DNA of 64,000 nt. It comes from CAVZTA01 sp963778025. GTDB taxonomy: Bacteria; Chloroflexota; Limnocylindria; Limnocylindrales; CSP1-4. Every line of letters starts with the position of its first letter. Position 1 is the first letter of the stretch. The notes below the pieces were generated by a model that saw nothing but the letters and a program-made list of their open reading frames with translations, made no database searches and was not told where the DNA came from. Below are positions 7,867 through 17,473 of the stretch, in pieces. The DNA lies in assembly GCA_963778025.1 (NCBI GenBank), contig CAVZTA010000009.1:186001-250000 (forward strand), given 5' to 3'. The position numbers and the translations under genes are program-made.

Positions 7867-10380
7867 GTGACGCGCCGCAGCGTCGCGCTGGCCGATGGCT
7901 GGAGCGTGAAGGGCTACCTGTCGACCGATGCCGCCGTCGAGGCGGCCGCGCATGCCTGGGATGGCGAGGGCTGGCTCCCGGCCCGGGTGCCGGGCTCGAT
8001 CGCCCACGACGTGTGGCAGGCGGGCGAGGCGCCCTCGCCCTACCACGAGCGGGACAGCCTGGCCCTCGAGTGGGTCGCGCAGCGGGCGTGGCGGTACCGG
8101 CGCGCGATCACGGTGCCGTCGCTCGCCGGAGGCGAGGCGGCGTGGCTCCGGTTCGCGGGCGTCGACCACGCGGCGACGGTGCTCCTGGATGGTGAGGTCG
8201 TCGCGCAGCACGAGGGGATGTTCGTGCCGTTCGAGGTGCCGCTGCCGGCGCCCGGTGCGGCCATCGGCTGGACGTCGTCGTGGCGCCGGCGCCCGAGTCC
8301 GAGTCGCAGGTGGGGCGCACGAGCCGCGTGCGGATCCACAAGAGCCGGATGTCGTACGGCTGGGACTTCTGCCCGCGACTGATCCACCAGGGGATCTGGC
8401 GGCCCGTGACGCTGGAGACCGGGGGACCGTGGCGGCTCATCGACGTGTGGGCTCGGCCGTCGTGGGTCGACGCGGCGGGCGGGGACGCCCGCCTCACGGT
8501 GAGGTTGACGGTCGATCCGGTCCCGGTCGGTGGGCGGCTCACGCTGACCCTGCGCGATGGGGAGCGCGCGGTGGCTGCCGCGACGACGGCGACCGGGTCC
8601 AGCCAGGTCGAGATCACGATGGACGTCCCGTCGCCGCGTCCATGGCGGGTGAACGGGACTGGCGAGGCGGTCGTCCATCGGTTGGCCGTCGAGCTCCTGG
8701 GCGCCGAGGATGCGGTGCTCGACCGCCGCATCGTCCCGGTCGGCTTCCGCACGGCGCGCCTCGTCGCGAACGAGGGAGCCGCCGCCGGCGCGCGTGGCTA
8801 CACGCTCGAGGTCGACGGTCGCCGGCGGCCGATCACGGGCTGGAACTGGACGCCGCTCGACGTCTTCCATGGCGTCCCGCGGCCGGCACACCTCGAGCAC
8901 CTCATCCGGCTCGCGCGCGACGCGCACGTGAACGTGCTGCGCGTGTGGGGCGGTGGCCTGATCGAGGACGAGGCGTTCTACGACGCCTGCGATCGCGCCG
9001 GGCATCCTCGTCTGGCAGGAGCTGAGCCAGTCGAGCTCGGGCATCGAGAGCGTGCCCGCCTCCGACCCCTCGTTCGTCGAGCTGATGGCGGCCGAGGCGC
9101 GGGCCATCGTCCCGCTCCGGCGGAACCATCCGTCGCTGCTGCTCTGGTGCGGCGGCAACGAGCTCGCCGACGACCGGCCGCTGGACGAGGCGCGCTCGCC
9201 GGTGCTGGCGGCGCTGCGGGACGTCGTGACCGAGCTGGATCCCGACCGCGCCTGGCTGCCGACCTCGCCATCCGGCCCCACGTTCCACAACCGGCTCGAC
9301 GAGATCCGCCGCGATCCCGACGGCCAGTGGGACGTGCACGGCCCGTGGGAGCATCAGGGCCTGATCGATCACAACGCGCTCTATGACGCGGGCACGTCGC
9401 TCCTGGCCAGCGAGTTCGGCGTCGAGGGCATGGCCAACCGCCGGCTGCACGAGGCGCTCATCGATCCGCCCCACCGCTGGCCGGCGTCACGCTCGAATCC
9501 CGTCTATCGGCACCTGGGTGACTGGTGGAACGACGAACCGCTCGTCCAGGCGGCGTTCGGTGGCGGGATCGACGACCTCGACACCCTCCGTCGCGCGAGC
9601 CAGCAGCTGCAGGCCGACGGGTTGCGCTACGCGGTCGAGGCGAACCGGCGGCGGTGGCCGCGCAGCGCGGGGACCCTGCCGTGGCAGCTCAACGAGTCGT
9701 TCCCGAACGCCTGGTGCACGACCGCGGTGGACCACCGGGGCGACCCAAAGCCGGCGTACTTCGGCGTCGCGCGGGCCTACCGGCCGGTCCATGTGTGCGC
9801 GCGGTTCGCACGCTGGGCGTGGGCCGGGGCGGGGCCGTTCCACGCCGAGGTCTGGGCGTGGTCGGTGCTGGAGCCGGCCGGCGGGCTGCGCGCCGAGGCC
9901 ACGGTCCGCACGCTGGACGGCGACGCGCTCGCGGCCGAGACGTGGCGGGTCGACCTGCCCGACGACCGGCCGCGCTGCGCGGGCGTGCTGGAGGCGGTGG
10001 TGCCGGAGGCGCTGGTCCTGCTCGACCTGCGACTCGCCGGTGACGACGCGGTCCTCGCGACGAACCGGTATCTCGTGTCCGGGACGTCCGACCTGGCGCC
10101 GCTGCGATCCCTGGGACCGGCCGATGTCGACGTGGCGGTCGCGCGGTCGTCGGACGCGTGGCGACTGACCCTCGGCCACCGCGGCGGGCCGGCCGCCGTC
10201 GGGCTCATGGTCGACGACGACCGGCCGTTCGCGGCTCCGGGCTGGGCCGAGGCGGACGACGGCTGGTTCGACCTCCTGCCCGGTGAGGTCCGCGAGATGA
10301 CCGTCCGCTGGGCCGATGCGCCGGCCGACGGCCGGCGGCTGCGCGTCCACGGCTGGAACGTCGATGTCGTCGTCGACTGA
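7867..10380 (+). CDS. Glycoside hydrolase family 2, beta-mannosidase-like (two frameshifts)
   Basis: An intracellular GH2 enzyme of about 840 aa, predicted to remove mannosyl or related beta-linked sugars from imported oligosaccharides. The N-terminal sugar-binding domain shows ARVPGSIAHDVW and HKSRMSYGWDFCPR. The TIM barrel has VNVLRVWGGGLIEDE, the acid/base motif CGGNEL and a probable nucleophile in LASEFG. A C-terminal immunoglobulin-like part follows. Two single-base errors break the frame. One base is missing near 8265 (…ATCGGCTGG, restoring AIRLDVVVAP) and one base is extra in GGG near 8999-9001 (restoring AGILVWQEL). There is no signal peptide, consistent with action after uptake. The GTG start has no clear ribosome binding site, so translational coupling to the permease gene is likely. 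Confidence 0.8.
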
Positions 10381-12410
10381 GACGGCCGCCGTCCCGGCGG
10401 ATCCGCGAGCGACGGGCTGGGCCGTGCCGGGGACGGAGGGCGGCGTCGTCCTGCCGTGGGTCGTGTTCGTCATCGGCGAGGACGGACCGATGGCGATGCT
10501 GCCGCCGGCCGACGTGCGCGACCTGGGCGGCGGCGCGTGGGAGCTGCACGCCGCCGACGACCGCTTCGACGGCGTCCAGCGCTGGTCCCCGCCGGATGCG
10601 GCGAACGGGCGCGATGTCGAGGTCGCGCTGACATGGCGGGGCGCGGAGCCCGCGATGCTCTCACTCGCCTTCACGCTGCTGCTCGAACCCGCCGACGACC
10701 CGTGGTTCCTCATCCCGGGCCTGTTCTACGGATCGAACGGCCCGCCCGATCCGGACCTGCACTACCCGCGGTTCGCGAAGGGCGCGTGGGACGCGGCGAC
10801 GATGACCGCGGCGCGCTGGGCGTTCCGGGCGGATCGCGCCGCCACCCCGGTCGTCCTCGCATCCGACGGGCGGCGCAGCGTGGCCCTGGCGATCGACGAG
10901 ACGACGCCGCTGGGCCTGTCGGCGGTGTCGTTCGGGGCGGACGACGCATCCACGGGCATCGGCTGGTTCGCGCCGTACCACGAGCAACCATGGGTGTACG
11001 ACGGCGGCCCGGTGGCGCATCCCGGTGGGCCGACGTTCCGGCGCTGGGTCCCCGGGGAGCGGCAGTCGGTCATGTGTCGGGTGTACGTCGCCGGTCCGGA
11101 GCCGCGGGCGTTCGTCCCGATCGTGCGGGACCTGCACGCGCGGAGCGGGGCCCGGGACGCGGCGGCGTCGCTGGACATCCCGGATCTCCCGACGACCGCG
11201 TCCCTCGCCGCGCGAAGGGCTGCTGCGCTGGCATCGTTCGCCCGACCGGCCGCTCCTGCTCGAGACCGCCGCGTTCGAGCGCGGCCCCGGCCCCGCGGCG
11301 CCCGGTGCGCTTCCCGACGACCGGCGGGCGATGCACGTCGCCTGGCTGAGCGGGGCGCCCGCGGCCTCCGCATTGCTGCGCCATGGCCGCCGGACGAACG
11401 ACGACGCGGCGGTGGCGACGGGTGTCGCCGTCCTCGACGCGATCTGCGGCAACCTCGCGCCGGCCGGGACGTTCTGGGGCCAGTGGACGTCCGACCGCGG
11501 CTGGACCAAGGGCTGGACGCCCGGCCCGAACGCGCTCCACGCGCGGACGTTGGGCGAGGCGACGCTGTTCGTCGCCCGAGCGGCGGTCCGCGAACGGACC
11601 TCCGGTCACGAACACGCCGCGTGGCTCGCCGCGGTGCGCTCGAACAGCGAGGCCGCGGTCCTCCGCCAGCGCGACGACGGACGCCTCCCGGCGGCCATCG
11701 ACGGTGTCACCGGCGAGCCGCTGGGCTGGGACGGGGACGCGGGACTCGCGTGGGTGCCGGCGCTGCTCGCCGGCGCTGAGCTCGTCGATCGGCCGCTGTG
11801 GCGCGAGGCGGCCGCACGCGCCGGGGAGGCCTACGCGCGGGACGTCGAGGCCGCGTTCCTGCACGGCGCGCCGGAGGACGTGGGCCTCGCGCCCAGCTCC
11901 GAGGACGGCTACGTCGCGGTCATGGCCTACGCGGCGCTGGCCGCCGCCGCGACCGACGACGCCACGCGGGCGCGCTGGCAGGGGATCGCGCTCCTCGCCG
12001 CCGAGTGGTCACTCACGTTCCGCTATACGTACGACGTCACCTTCGACCCGGCGACCACGCTCGGCGCCGCGGGCTTCCGGACGCGCGGGCTCGACCAGGC
12101 CTCGGTCGCCAACCAGCACCTGCACGTCTACGGGCTGATCTGCCTGCCGGAGCTCCGGGCGCTGGCTCGCGCCACCGACGACCCGTCCCTCGCCGCCCGC
12201 GCGCGTGAGCACCTCGAGGCCGCGCGGCAGACGCTCGTCACGGTCGACGGGCAGTGGAACGGGCTGCGCGGCATGGCGGCGGAGCGCTTCTACCAGACCT
12301 CGTGCTTCGGGCCGAAGGGCGCGATCGGCGCGCTGTCGCATGCGTGGTGCCTGGGGCTGTTGCTGGACGCGGCCGAGGCCGCGATGGAGGAGGACAGCGA
12401 TGACCGGTGA
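10364..12410 (+). CDS. Probable (alpha/alpha)6-barrel glycoside hydrolase (frameshifted)
   Basis: A protein of about 680 aa. An N-terminal beta-sandwich (residues 1-280) is followed by a helical repeat domain with aromatic, Gly- and Asp-rich loops (FWGQWTSDRGWTKGWTPGP, GVTGEPLGWDGDAGLAW, ASVANQHLHVYGL). This architecture is typical of six-hairpin glycosidases, but I cannot assign a numbered family. One extra base near 11209 (CTCGCCGCGCGAAGG) breaks the frame between the two domains. The downstream part resumes as EGLLRWHRSPDRPLLLE. The ATG at 10364 overlaps the GH2 gene by 17 nt. Position in the operon suggests an oligosaccharide-processing role in the cytoplasm. Confidence 0.6.
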
Positions 12411-13533
12411 CCATCGCCTGGGGCCGTGGCGGCTCGCGCCGAACCGGGTCGAGCGCTTCTACCGCGGCGGCGCCCTTCTCGATGCGTTCCGGGCCGGACG
12501 GCTGGCGCCTGATCCGGGTGCCCTGGACGGGACGCGGCCCGAGGACTGGCTGGGCTCGGCGACGCGGAGCTGGACGCCGGCCGGCCACGACCCGACCGAC
12601 GAGGGCCTGAGCCATGTCGAGATCGATGGGCGCGACCGCACGGTCGAGGAGCTCCTCGAGGAGGATCCGGAGCTCGTCGCGGGTCGCGCGCTCGTCGAGC
12701 GTGTCGGCCGGCCGACGGTCGGTGTCCTCGTCAAGCTGCTCGATCCGGCGGAGCGGCTGCCGGTCCACGCGCACCCGACACGGGCGTTCGCGCGGCAGCA
12801 CCTCGACTCGTTCTTCGGCAAGACCGAGGCGTGGATCATCCTCGCGACGCGGGCGACGACCGACGGGCCGGCGCCGGCCCTCCGTCTCGGGTTCCGGCGT
12901 GACGTCGCGCCCGAGGAGCTGCGCGCGTGGATCGACGAGGAGCGTTCCGAGGCCCTGCTCGACGCGATGCACGAGGTGCCGGCACGCCCCGGCGACGCGT
13001 GGCTCGTCCCGGCCGGCACGCCGCACGCCATCGGTGCCGGCGTGTTCATCGCCGAGGTCCAGGAGCCCACCGACTTCTCGATCGTGGCCGAGACGCGGGG
13101 CTTTCCGATCGACCGCCGCGCTGCTTCGCTGGGGCTCGGGTGGGACGTGATGCTGGGGGCGTTGACGACCCGCGCCCTCGCCGACGACGCGCTCCGGGCG
13201 CTGCGCTACGTGCCCGGGCCGCCGCCCATCGCCGGCGCGCTGCCCCGGGCACGCCTGCTCCCGAATGCCGCCGACCCGTTCTTCCGCGCCGAGCGCTGGA
13301 CGGTCGTCGGGCGGTCCCTGGCGGTCGACGAACCCGCGTACCTCGTCGCGATCGTCACGCGCGGCGAGGGGCGCGTCACGGTCGAGCGAGGCGGCTCGAT
13401 GGACGTGGGCGTCGGATCCACGTTCGCCGTCCCCGCGGCGGGGCTGCGCGGGCTTCGGATCGAGGCCACGACCCTGGAGCTGATCGCCTGCCGCCCGCCA
13501 CAGCCGACCGTGCTCGAGGGCGACGCCGGATGA
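12400..13533 (+). CDS. Class I mannose-6-phosphate isomerase-like protein
   Basis: A 377-aa cupin-type isomerase that would interconvert mannose 6-phosphate and fructose 6-phosphate using zinc. Visible ligands are the HAHP pair (about residue 125), then FFGKTEAW with the metal-binding Glu, and VPAGTPHAIGAGVFIAEVQE, which carries the last His. It starts at ATG 12400, 7 nt after GGAGGAGG, and overlaps the previous gene by 11 nt. The next gene begins in an ATGA overlap. In this operon it would link mannose released by the GH2 enzyme to the downstream PfkB kinase and aldolase. The C-terminus carries a second cupin-like half without metal ligands, as in the family. Confidence 0.8.
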   Translation: MTGDHRLGPWRLAPNRVERFYRGGALLDAFRAGRLAPDPGALDGTRPEDWLGSATRSWTPAGHDPTDEGLSHVEIDGRDRTVEELLEEDPELVAGRALVERVGRPTVGVLVKLLDPAERLPVHAHPTRAFARQHLDSFFGKTEAWIILATRATTDGPAPALRLGFRRDVAPEELRAWIDEERSEALLDAMHEVPARPGDAWLVPAGTPHAIGAGVFIAEVQEPTDFSIVAETRGFPIDRRAASLGLGWDVMLGALTTRALADDALRALRYVPGPPPIAGALPRARLLPNAADPFFRAERWTVVGRSLAVDEPAYLVAIVTRGEGRVTVERGGSMDVGVGSTFAVPAAGLRGLRIEATTLELIACRPPQPTVLEGDAG

Positions 13534-15926
13534 CGCCGCTGCGCTTCCCCGACGGCTTCCTGTTCGGCGCCTCCACATCGGCGTACCAGATCGAGGGCGC
13601 CGTGGCGGAGGATGGGCGCGGGCCGTCGATCTGGGACACGTTCTGCCAGGGCGGGGGACATGTCGCGAACGGCGACAGGGCCGACGTCACGGCCGATCAC
13701 TACCACCGCTGGCGCGAGGACCTCGCGCTGATGGCCGAGATCGGGCTCCGCGAGTACCACGGCTCGATCGCCTGGCCGCGGGTCCTGCCCGGCGGTCGCA
13801 CGCCGGTGAACCCCCGCGGCCTCGCCTTCTACGACGCGCTCGTCGACGGCCTGCTCGGCGCCGGGATCTCGCCCGCGTTCACGCTCTACCACTGGGACCT
13901 GCCGCAGGCGCTCGACGACGAGGGTGGCTGGCTGGCGCGCTCGACCGCCGAAGCGTTCGCCGAGTACGCCCGGATCTGCTTCGACGCGCTGGGCGATCGT
14001 GTCGCGATCTGGTACACGATCAACGAGCCGTGGGTCGTGGCGACGCTCGGCTATCGGCTGGGCCTCCACGCGCCCGGCCACCGTGACCTGCGCGAGGCGT
14101 TCGTGGCGAGTCATCACCAGCTCGTGGCCCATGGCCTCGCCGTCGGGGCGTTCCGCGCGAGCGGCGCCCGCGGGCGCATCGGTCCCGCGCCCAACCTCCT
14201 GCCGACGTATCCAGCGACCGACTCGGGCGACGACGCGGCGGCGGCGATCGGCTCGGATGGCTACACCAACCGCTGGTTCCTCGACCCGCTGTTCCGGGGC
14301 GGCTACCCCGACGACACCCGGGAGCTCGTCGAGCGCCTCACCGGTCCGATGGACTACGAGCTGCCCGGCGATCCGGCGCTGATCGCCCAGCCCATCGACC
14401 TGCTCGGCATCAACTACTACAGCCGCCGGGTCGTCCGGGCCGGCGAGGGCGACACGTTCCCGTGGACCGTCGTCCCGGCGTCGTCGGCCGTCCCGACCAC
14501 CGATGCCGGCTGGGAGATCGTCCCGGACAGCCTGGTCGACGTGCTCACGCGCGTGAAACGCGACTACGGTGCGATCCCCCTCCATGTGACCGAGAACGGT
14601 GCCGTCTACCTCGACCGGCCCGGGCCCGATGGCCGCATCGCGGATACCGGTCGTCGCCGCTTCCTGCGGGACCACCTCGTCGCCGCGCACCGGGCGATCG
14701 AGGCCGGGGTGCCGCTGGAGGGCTACGACCACTGGTCGCTGCTCGACAACTTCGAGTGGGCGGATGGCTTCCGGCCGCGCTACGGACTGATCGACGTCGA
14801 CTACCCGACGGGCCGGCGGCTGATCAAGGAGAGTGGTCGCGACTACGCGGCGATCATCGCCGCGAACGCCGTCGACCCCGACGCGGAGCCGTGGGGACCC
14901 GAGGCCGGCGCGGGCACGATGCGCCGGCCGGTGGGCGCGGGTTCGCTCGTCGGGGCGATGGCCGGCGCGCCAGGAGGCGGGCTGATGGACGTCGACCCGG
15001 AGGTCATCTGCCTCGGCCACGCCACGCTCGACGCGATCGTCGTCGTGCCCAGGCTGCCCGGACGGGACGAGCGCGTCCCGGCCGACGACGGCGCACTCGG
15101 TGGCGGCGGTCCGGCGGCCACCGCGGCCGTATCCCTGGCCCGTCTGGGCATCCCGGTGGCGTTCGCCGGCCGCGTGGGGGACGACGTCACGGGGCACTGG
15201 ATCCGCGACGGTCTGGCCGACGAGGGGGTCGATGTGCGCGATCTCGCCACCGCGCCCGGCACGTCGCCGCTCACGGTCGTGCTGGTCGGGCCCGCCGGCC
15301 GCCGGACGCTGTTGCCGACCGCGGGGACGATGGCCGGGCCGGCGCTCGACGCGCTGGCCGGCGAACCCGCGTTCCTCGCCCGGTGCCGCGCCGCCCGCTG
15401 GCTGCACGTCGACCACATCGGGATCCGGGCCGTCCCGGCGCTCCGCGCGGCCGGCGTGACGACGCCCGTGTCCTACGACGGCGGCAATCACGTCCCGGAT
15501 GTGCCGCTCGCCGACGTCACGCTGTATGCGCCCACCGACGCGGCACTCGCGGAGCGGTATCCCGGCCGCTCGCTGGCCGATGCGCTGGTCGCGGCGCTCC
15601 ACGAGGGCCCGGCGATCGCGGTCGCCACGCGCGGGAGCCACGGCGCGATCGCCGCCGAGCGCGTCGACGGCGACATCCGGATCCATCGCGTGCCGGCGCC
15701 GGCGGGCGGGCCCATCGTGAGCACGCTCGGAGCGGGTGACGTGTTCCACGGCGCGCTGCTCGCCGCGCTCGTCGAGGGCCGGTCGCTCGAGGAGGCGTTG
15801 CGCTGGGCGACGACCGCGGCGACGGCGGCATGCGGAGCGCTCGACGGCCGGTCGGCGATCCCCGAGCGCGCCCGCCTGGCCGAGCTCCTCGCCGGGCCCG
15901 AGGTGGCCGATGGCGTCGCCGGCTGA
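13530..15926 (+). CDS. GH1 beta-glucosidase with in-frame PfkB kinase extension
   Basis: The first 470 or so residues are a complete family 1 glycoside hydrolase: FPDGFLFGASTSAYQIEG at the N-terminus, acid/base TINEPW, nucleophile VTENG, and the sugar-binding HWSLLDNFEWADGF. It would hydrolyse beta-glucosides or related sugars in the cytoplasm. No stop codon follows. The frame passes through a Gly/Ala-rich linker (about residues 468-485) straight into a PfkB kinase that also has its own ribosome binding site and ATG at 14985. A TGA at 14984-14986, in another frame, would give a normal TGATG overlap if one base were missing upstream. The fusion may therefore be real or a product of the indels common in this window. 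Confidence 0.75.
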   Translation: MTPLRFPDGFLFGASTSAYQIEGAVAEDGRGPSIWDTFCQGGGHVANGDRADVTADHYHRWREDLALMAEIGLREYHGSIAWPRVLPGGRTPVNPRGLAFYDALVDGLLGAGISPAFTLYHWDLPQALDDEGGWLARSTAEAFAEYARICFDALGDRVAIWYTINEPWVVATLGYRLGLHAPGHRDLREAFVASHHQLVAHGLAVGAFRASGARGRIGPAPNLLPTYPATDSGDDAAAAIGSDGYTNRWFLDPLFRGGYPDDTRELVERLTGPMDYELPGDPALIAQPIDLLGINYYSRRVVRAGEGDTFPWTVVPASSAVPTTDAGWEIVPDSLVDVLTRVKRDYGAIPLHVTENGAVYLDRPGPDGRIADTGRRRFLRDHLVAAHRAIEAGVPLEGYDHWSLLDNFEWADGFRPRYGLIDVDYPTGRRLIKESGRDYAAIIAANAVDPDAEPWGPEAGAGTMRRPVGAGSLVGAMAGAPGGGLMDVDPEVICLGHATLDAIVVVPRLPGRDERVPADDGALGGGGPAATAAVSLARLGIPVAFAGRVGDDVTGHWIRDGLADEGVDVRDLATAPGTSPLTVVLVGPAGRRTLLPTAGTMAGPALDALAGEPAFLARCRAARWLHVDHIGIRAVPALRAAGVTTPVSYDGGNHVPDVPLADVTLYAPTDAALAERYPGRSLADALVAALHEGPAIAVATRGSHGAIAAERVDGDIRIHRVPAPAGGPIVSTLGAGDVFHGALLAALVEGRSLEEALRWATTAATAACGALDGRSAIPERARLAELLAGPEVADGVAG
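14985..15926 (+). CDS. PfkB-family sugar kinase, YihV-like
   Basis: A ribokinase/PfkB-fold kinase of 313 aa, predicted to phosphorylate a ketose or ketose phosphate with ATP. Its GALGGGGPAATAAVSLARLG and AGRVGDDVTG, together with the catalytic STLGAGDVFHGALLAAL, resemble E. coli YihV (sulfofructose kinase) and fructose/tagatose kinases more than ribokinase. I take the internal ATG at 14985 as an independent start because AGGAGG lies at 14972-14977. The same frame is open from the upstream GH1 gene. The gene overlaps the aldolase gene by 17 nt. Substrate is not decidable. Fructose 6-phosphate from the PMI-like enzyme is the simplest guess. Confidence 0.75.
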   Translation: MDVDPEVICLGHATLDAIVVVPRLPGRDERVPADDGALGGGGPAATAAVSLARLGIPVAFAGRVGDDVTGHWIRDGLADEGVDVRDLATAPGTSPLTVVLVGPAGRRTLLPTAGTMAGPALDALAGEPAFLARCRAARWLHVDHIGIRAVPALRAAGVTTPVSYDGGNHVPDVPLADVTLYAPTDAALAERYPGRSLADALVAALHEGPAIAVATRGSHGAIAAERVDGDIRIHRVPAPAGGPIVSTLGAGDVFHGALLAALVEGRSLEEALRWATTAATAACGALDGRSAIPERARLAELLAGPEVADGVAG

Positions 15927-16815
15927 CGCGCTGGCAGCGCTGCGGCGGCCGAGTGGCGCGTTCGCGATGGTCGCGCTGGATCAGCGAGAGTCGCTCCGGG
16001 CGATGCTCCGCGAGGCGCGCGGCTCGGCGGGCGACGACGAAGCGGTCGCCACGTTCAAGATCGCTGCCGCCCGGGCGTTGACGCCGGAGGCCTCGGCGGT
16101 GCTGCTGGACCTCGAGACCGGGCTGACGCCCGTACGGGACGCCGCGGCCATCGCGCCCGGCTGCGCCCTGATCGTCGCGGCGGACGCGCTGACGCAGGAG
16201 CGCGGTGGACCCGTGGACGACACCCGCGGTCGACGAGGCGACCTTCGACGACCCGCGGGCGGCGGACGCGGACGCGTTCAAGCTGCTCGTGATCTGGCGC
16301 CCCGATCGTGGCGCCGCCGAGCGCGCGGCGGTCGTCCGGCGCTTCCTCGAGCGCTGTCGGGAGCGAGGCCGGCCGGGCCTCGTGGAGGGCGTGGTCCGCC
16401 GCCCGGTCGATGCCGGCGACGCCTGGGATCACGCCGCGGCGGTCGTGGCCTGCGCCGAGGAGCTGGGCGCGTTCGGGCCGGACATCTACAAGGCGGAGGT
16501 CCCGACGCTCGGCGCGGGCACGGACGAGGAGATCACCGACGCGTCGAGGCGGATCAGCGACGTCCTGGCCTGTCCCGTGGGTGGTGCTCTCGAACGGCAC
16601 GCCGCGGGAGCGGTTCGACGACGCGGCGGTCGCGGCCTGTCGCGGAGGGGCGTCGGGGTTCCTGGCCGGGCGGGCGCTCTGGAGCGGGTTCCTCGGCCTC
16701 GCGGACCCGACGGCGGCCCTCGAGGCGGTCGGCCGGCCGCGGCTCCGGACGCTCGCGGCGCGCGTCGACGAGGTCGTCGGCGGCATCGGCGCGGTCGATG
16801 CAGGCCGGCGTGTGA
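15910..16815 (+). CDS. Class I aldolase, YihT/LacD-like (two frameshifts)
   Basis: About 300 aa. It resembles E. coli YihT (sulfofructosephosphate aldolase) and LacD tagatose-bisphosphate aldolase along its whole length: FAMVALDQRESLRAML, ASAVLLDLETG, CALIVAADAL, DAFKLLVIWRPD with the Schiff-base Lys, PDIYKAEVPT and ASGFLAGRALWSGFLGL. It would cleave a ketose bisphosphate (or sulfo-ketose phosphate) to DHAP and an aldehyde. One extra base in CCC near 16224 and one near 16577 break the frame. Correcting them gives DDTAVDEATF and ACPWVVLSNG. The stop is uncertain. The last readable frame (VDEVVGGIG) runs into the next gene, while a TGA at 16813 sits in a GTGTGA overlap. Confidence 0.75.
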   Translation: MASPADALAALRRPSGAFAMVALDQRESLRAMLREARGSAGDDEAVATFKIAAARALTPEASAVLLDLETGLTPVRDAAAIAPGCALIVAADALTQERGGPVDDTRGRRGDLRRPAGGGRGRVQAARDLAPRSWRRRARGGRPALPRALSGARPAGPRGGRGPPPGRCRRRLGSRRGGRGLRRGAGRVRAGHLQGGGPDARRGHGRGDHRRVEADQRRPGLSRGWCSRTARRGSGSTTRRSRPVAEGRRGSWPGGRSGAGSSASRTRRRPSRRSAGRGSGRSRRASTRSSAASARSMQAGV

Positions 16816-17465
16816 CGTTCATCCACACCGTCGGGTCGCTCGAGCCGGTGTTCGGGGCGCTCGCCGCCGAGCTCCTGCCCGGGACGGCGGTCGAGCACGT
16901 GGTCGACGAAGGGCTGCTGGCCGAGGCGATCGCCGCTGGACGGGTCCCCGAGACGACCGCCGCGCGTCTCGAGCGGCGGGTCGGCGAGGCGAGACGCGGC
17001 GGCTCGGACCTCGTCGTCGTGACCTGCTCCTCGATGGGCCCGGCGGTCGACGCGATCGTCGAACGGACCGGCTGGCCGGTGATGCGCGTCGATGCGGCGA
17101 TGGTCGACCGGGCGCTCGACCTCGGTCCTCGGATCGGCGTGCTCGCGACGCTGCGCACGACCCTGGAGCCCACGGCGGCGCTCGTGCGCGAGCGGGCGAT
17201 GGCGCGCGGGGCGAGCGACGTCACGGTCACGAGCCGGCTCGCCGAGGGCGCCTTCGGGGCCCTCAAGGCGGGCGATCTCGCACGCCACGACGAGCTCGTC
17301 CGGGCGGCATTCCGCGACCTCATCGGCAGCGTCGACGTCATCGTGCTCGCGCAGGCGTCCATGGCGCGGGTCGCCGAGCAGCTGGGCGACCAGGCCGCCG
17401 GCACGCCGATCCTGGCGAGTCCCCGACTGGGCGTGGAGCGTGCCGCGGCCCTGCTGCGCCGCTGA
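16812..17465 (+). CDS. Asp/Glu racemase-family protein with one catalytic cysteine missing
   Basis: A 217-aa protein of the Asp/Glu/hydantoin racemase superfamily: FIHTVGSLEPVF at the start, LVVVTCSSMGP with the first cysteine, and RIGVLATLRTTLEP. The usual second catalytic cysteine is absent. The expected site reads VIVLAQASMARVA. It may therefore be a lyase, isomerase or non-racemising relative. The GTG start at 16812 overlaps a TGA in a GTGTGA junction with the aldolase gene. It closes the rightward operon and meets the leftward amino-sugar operon 8 nt later. Its role in sugar use is not evident. Confidence 0.65.
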   Translation: MTFIHTVGSLEPVFGALAAELLPGTAVEHVVDEGLLAEAIAAGRVPETTAARLERRVGEARRGGSDLVVVTCSSMGPAVDAIVERTGWPVMRVDAAMVDRALDLGPRIGVLATLRTTLEPTAALVRERAMARGASDVTVTSRLAEGAFGALKAGDLARHDELVRAAFRDLIGSVDVIVLAQASMARVAEQLGDQAAGTPILASPRLGVERAAALLRR

Positions 17466-17473
17466 CCGGTCGC

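Noticed and set aside
13206..15749. Leftward open frame of about 847 codons across the GH1 and PfkB genes
   Set aside because: A high-GC shadow opposite well-supported enzymes; only Arg/Asp/Gly-rich sequence.
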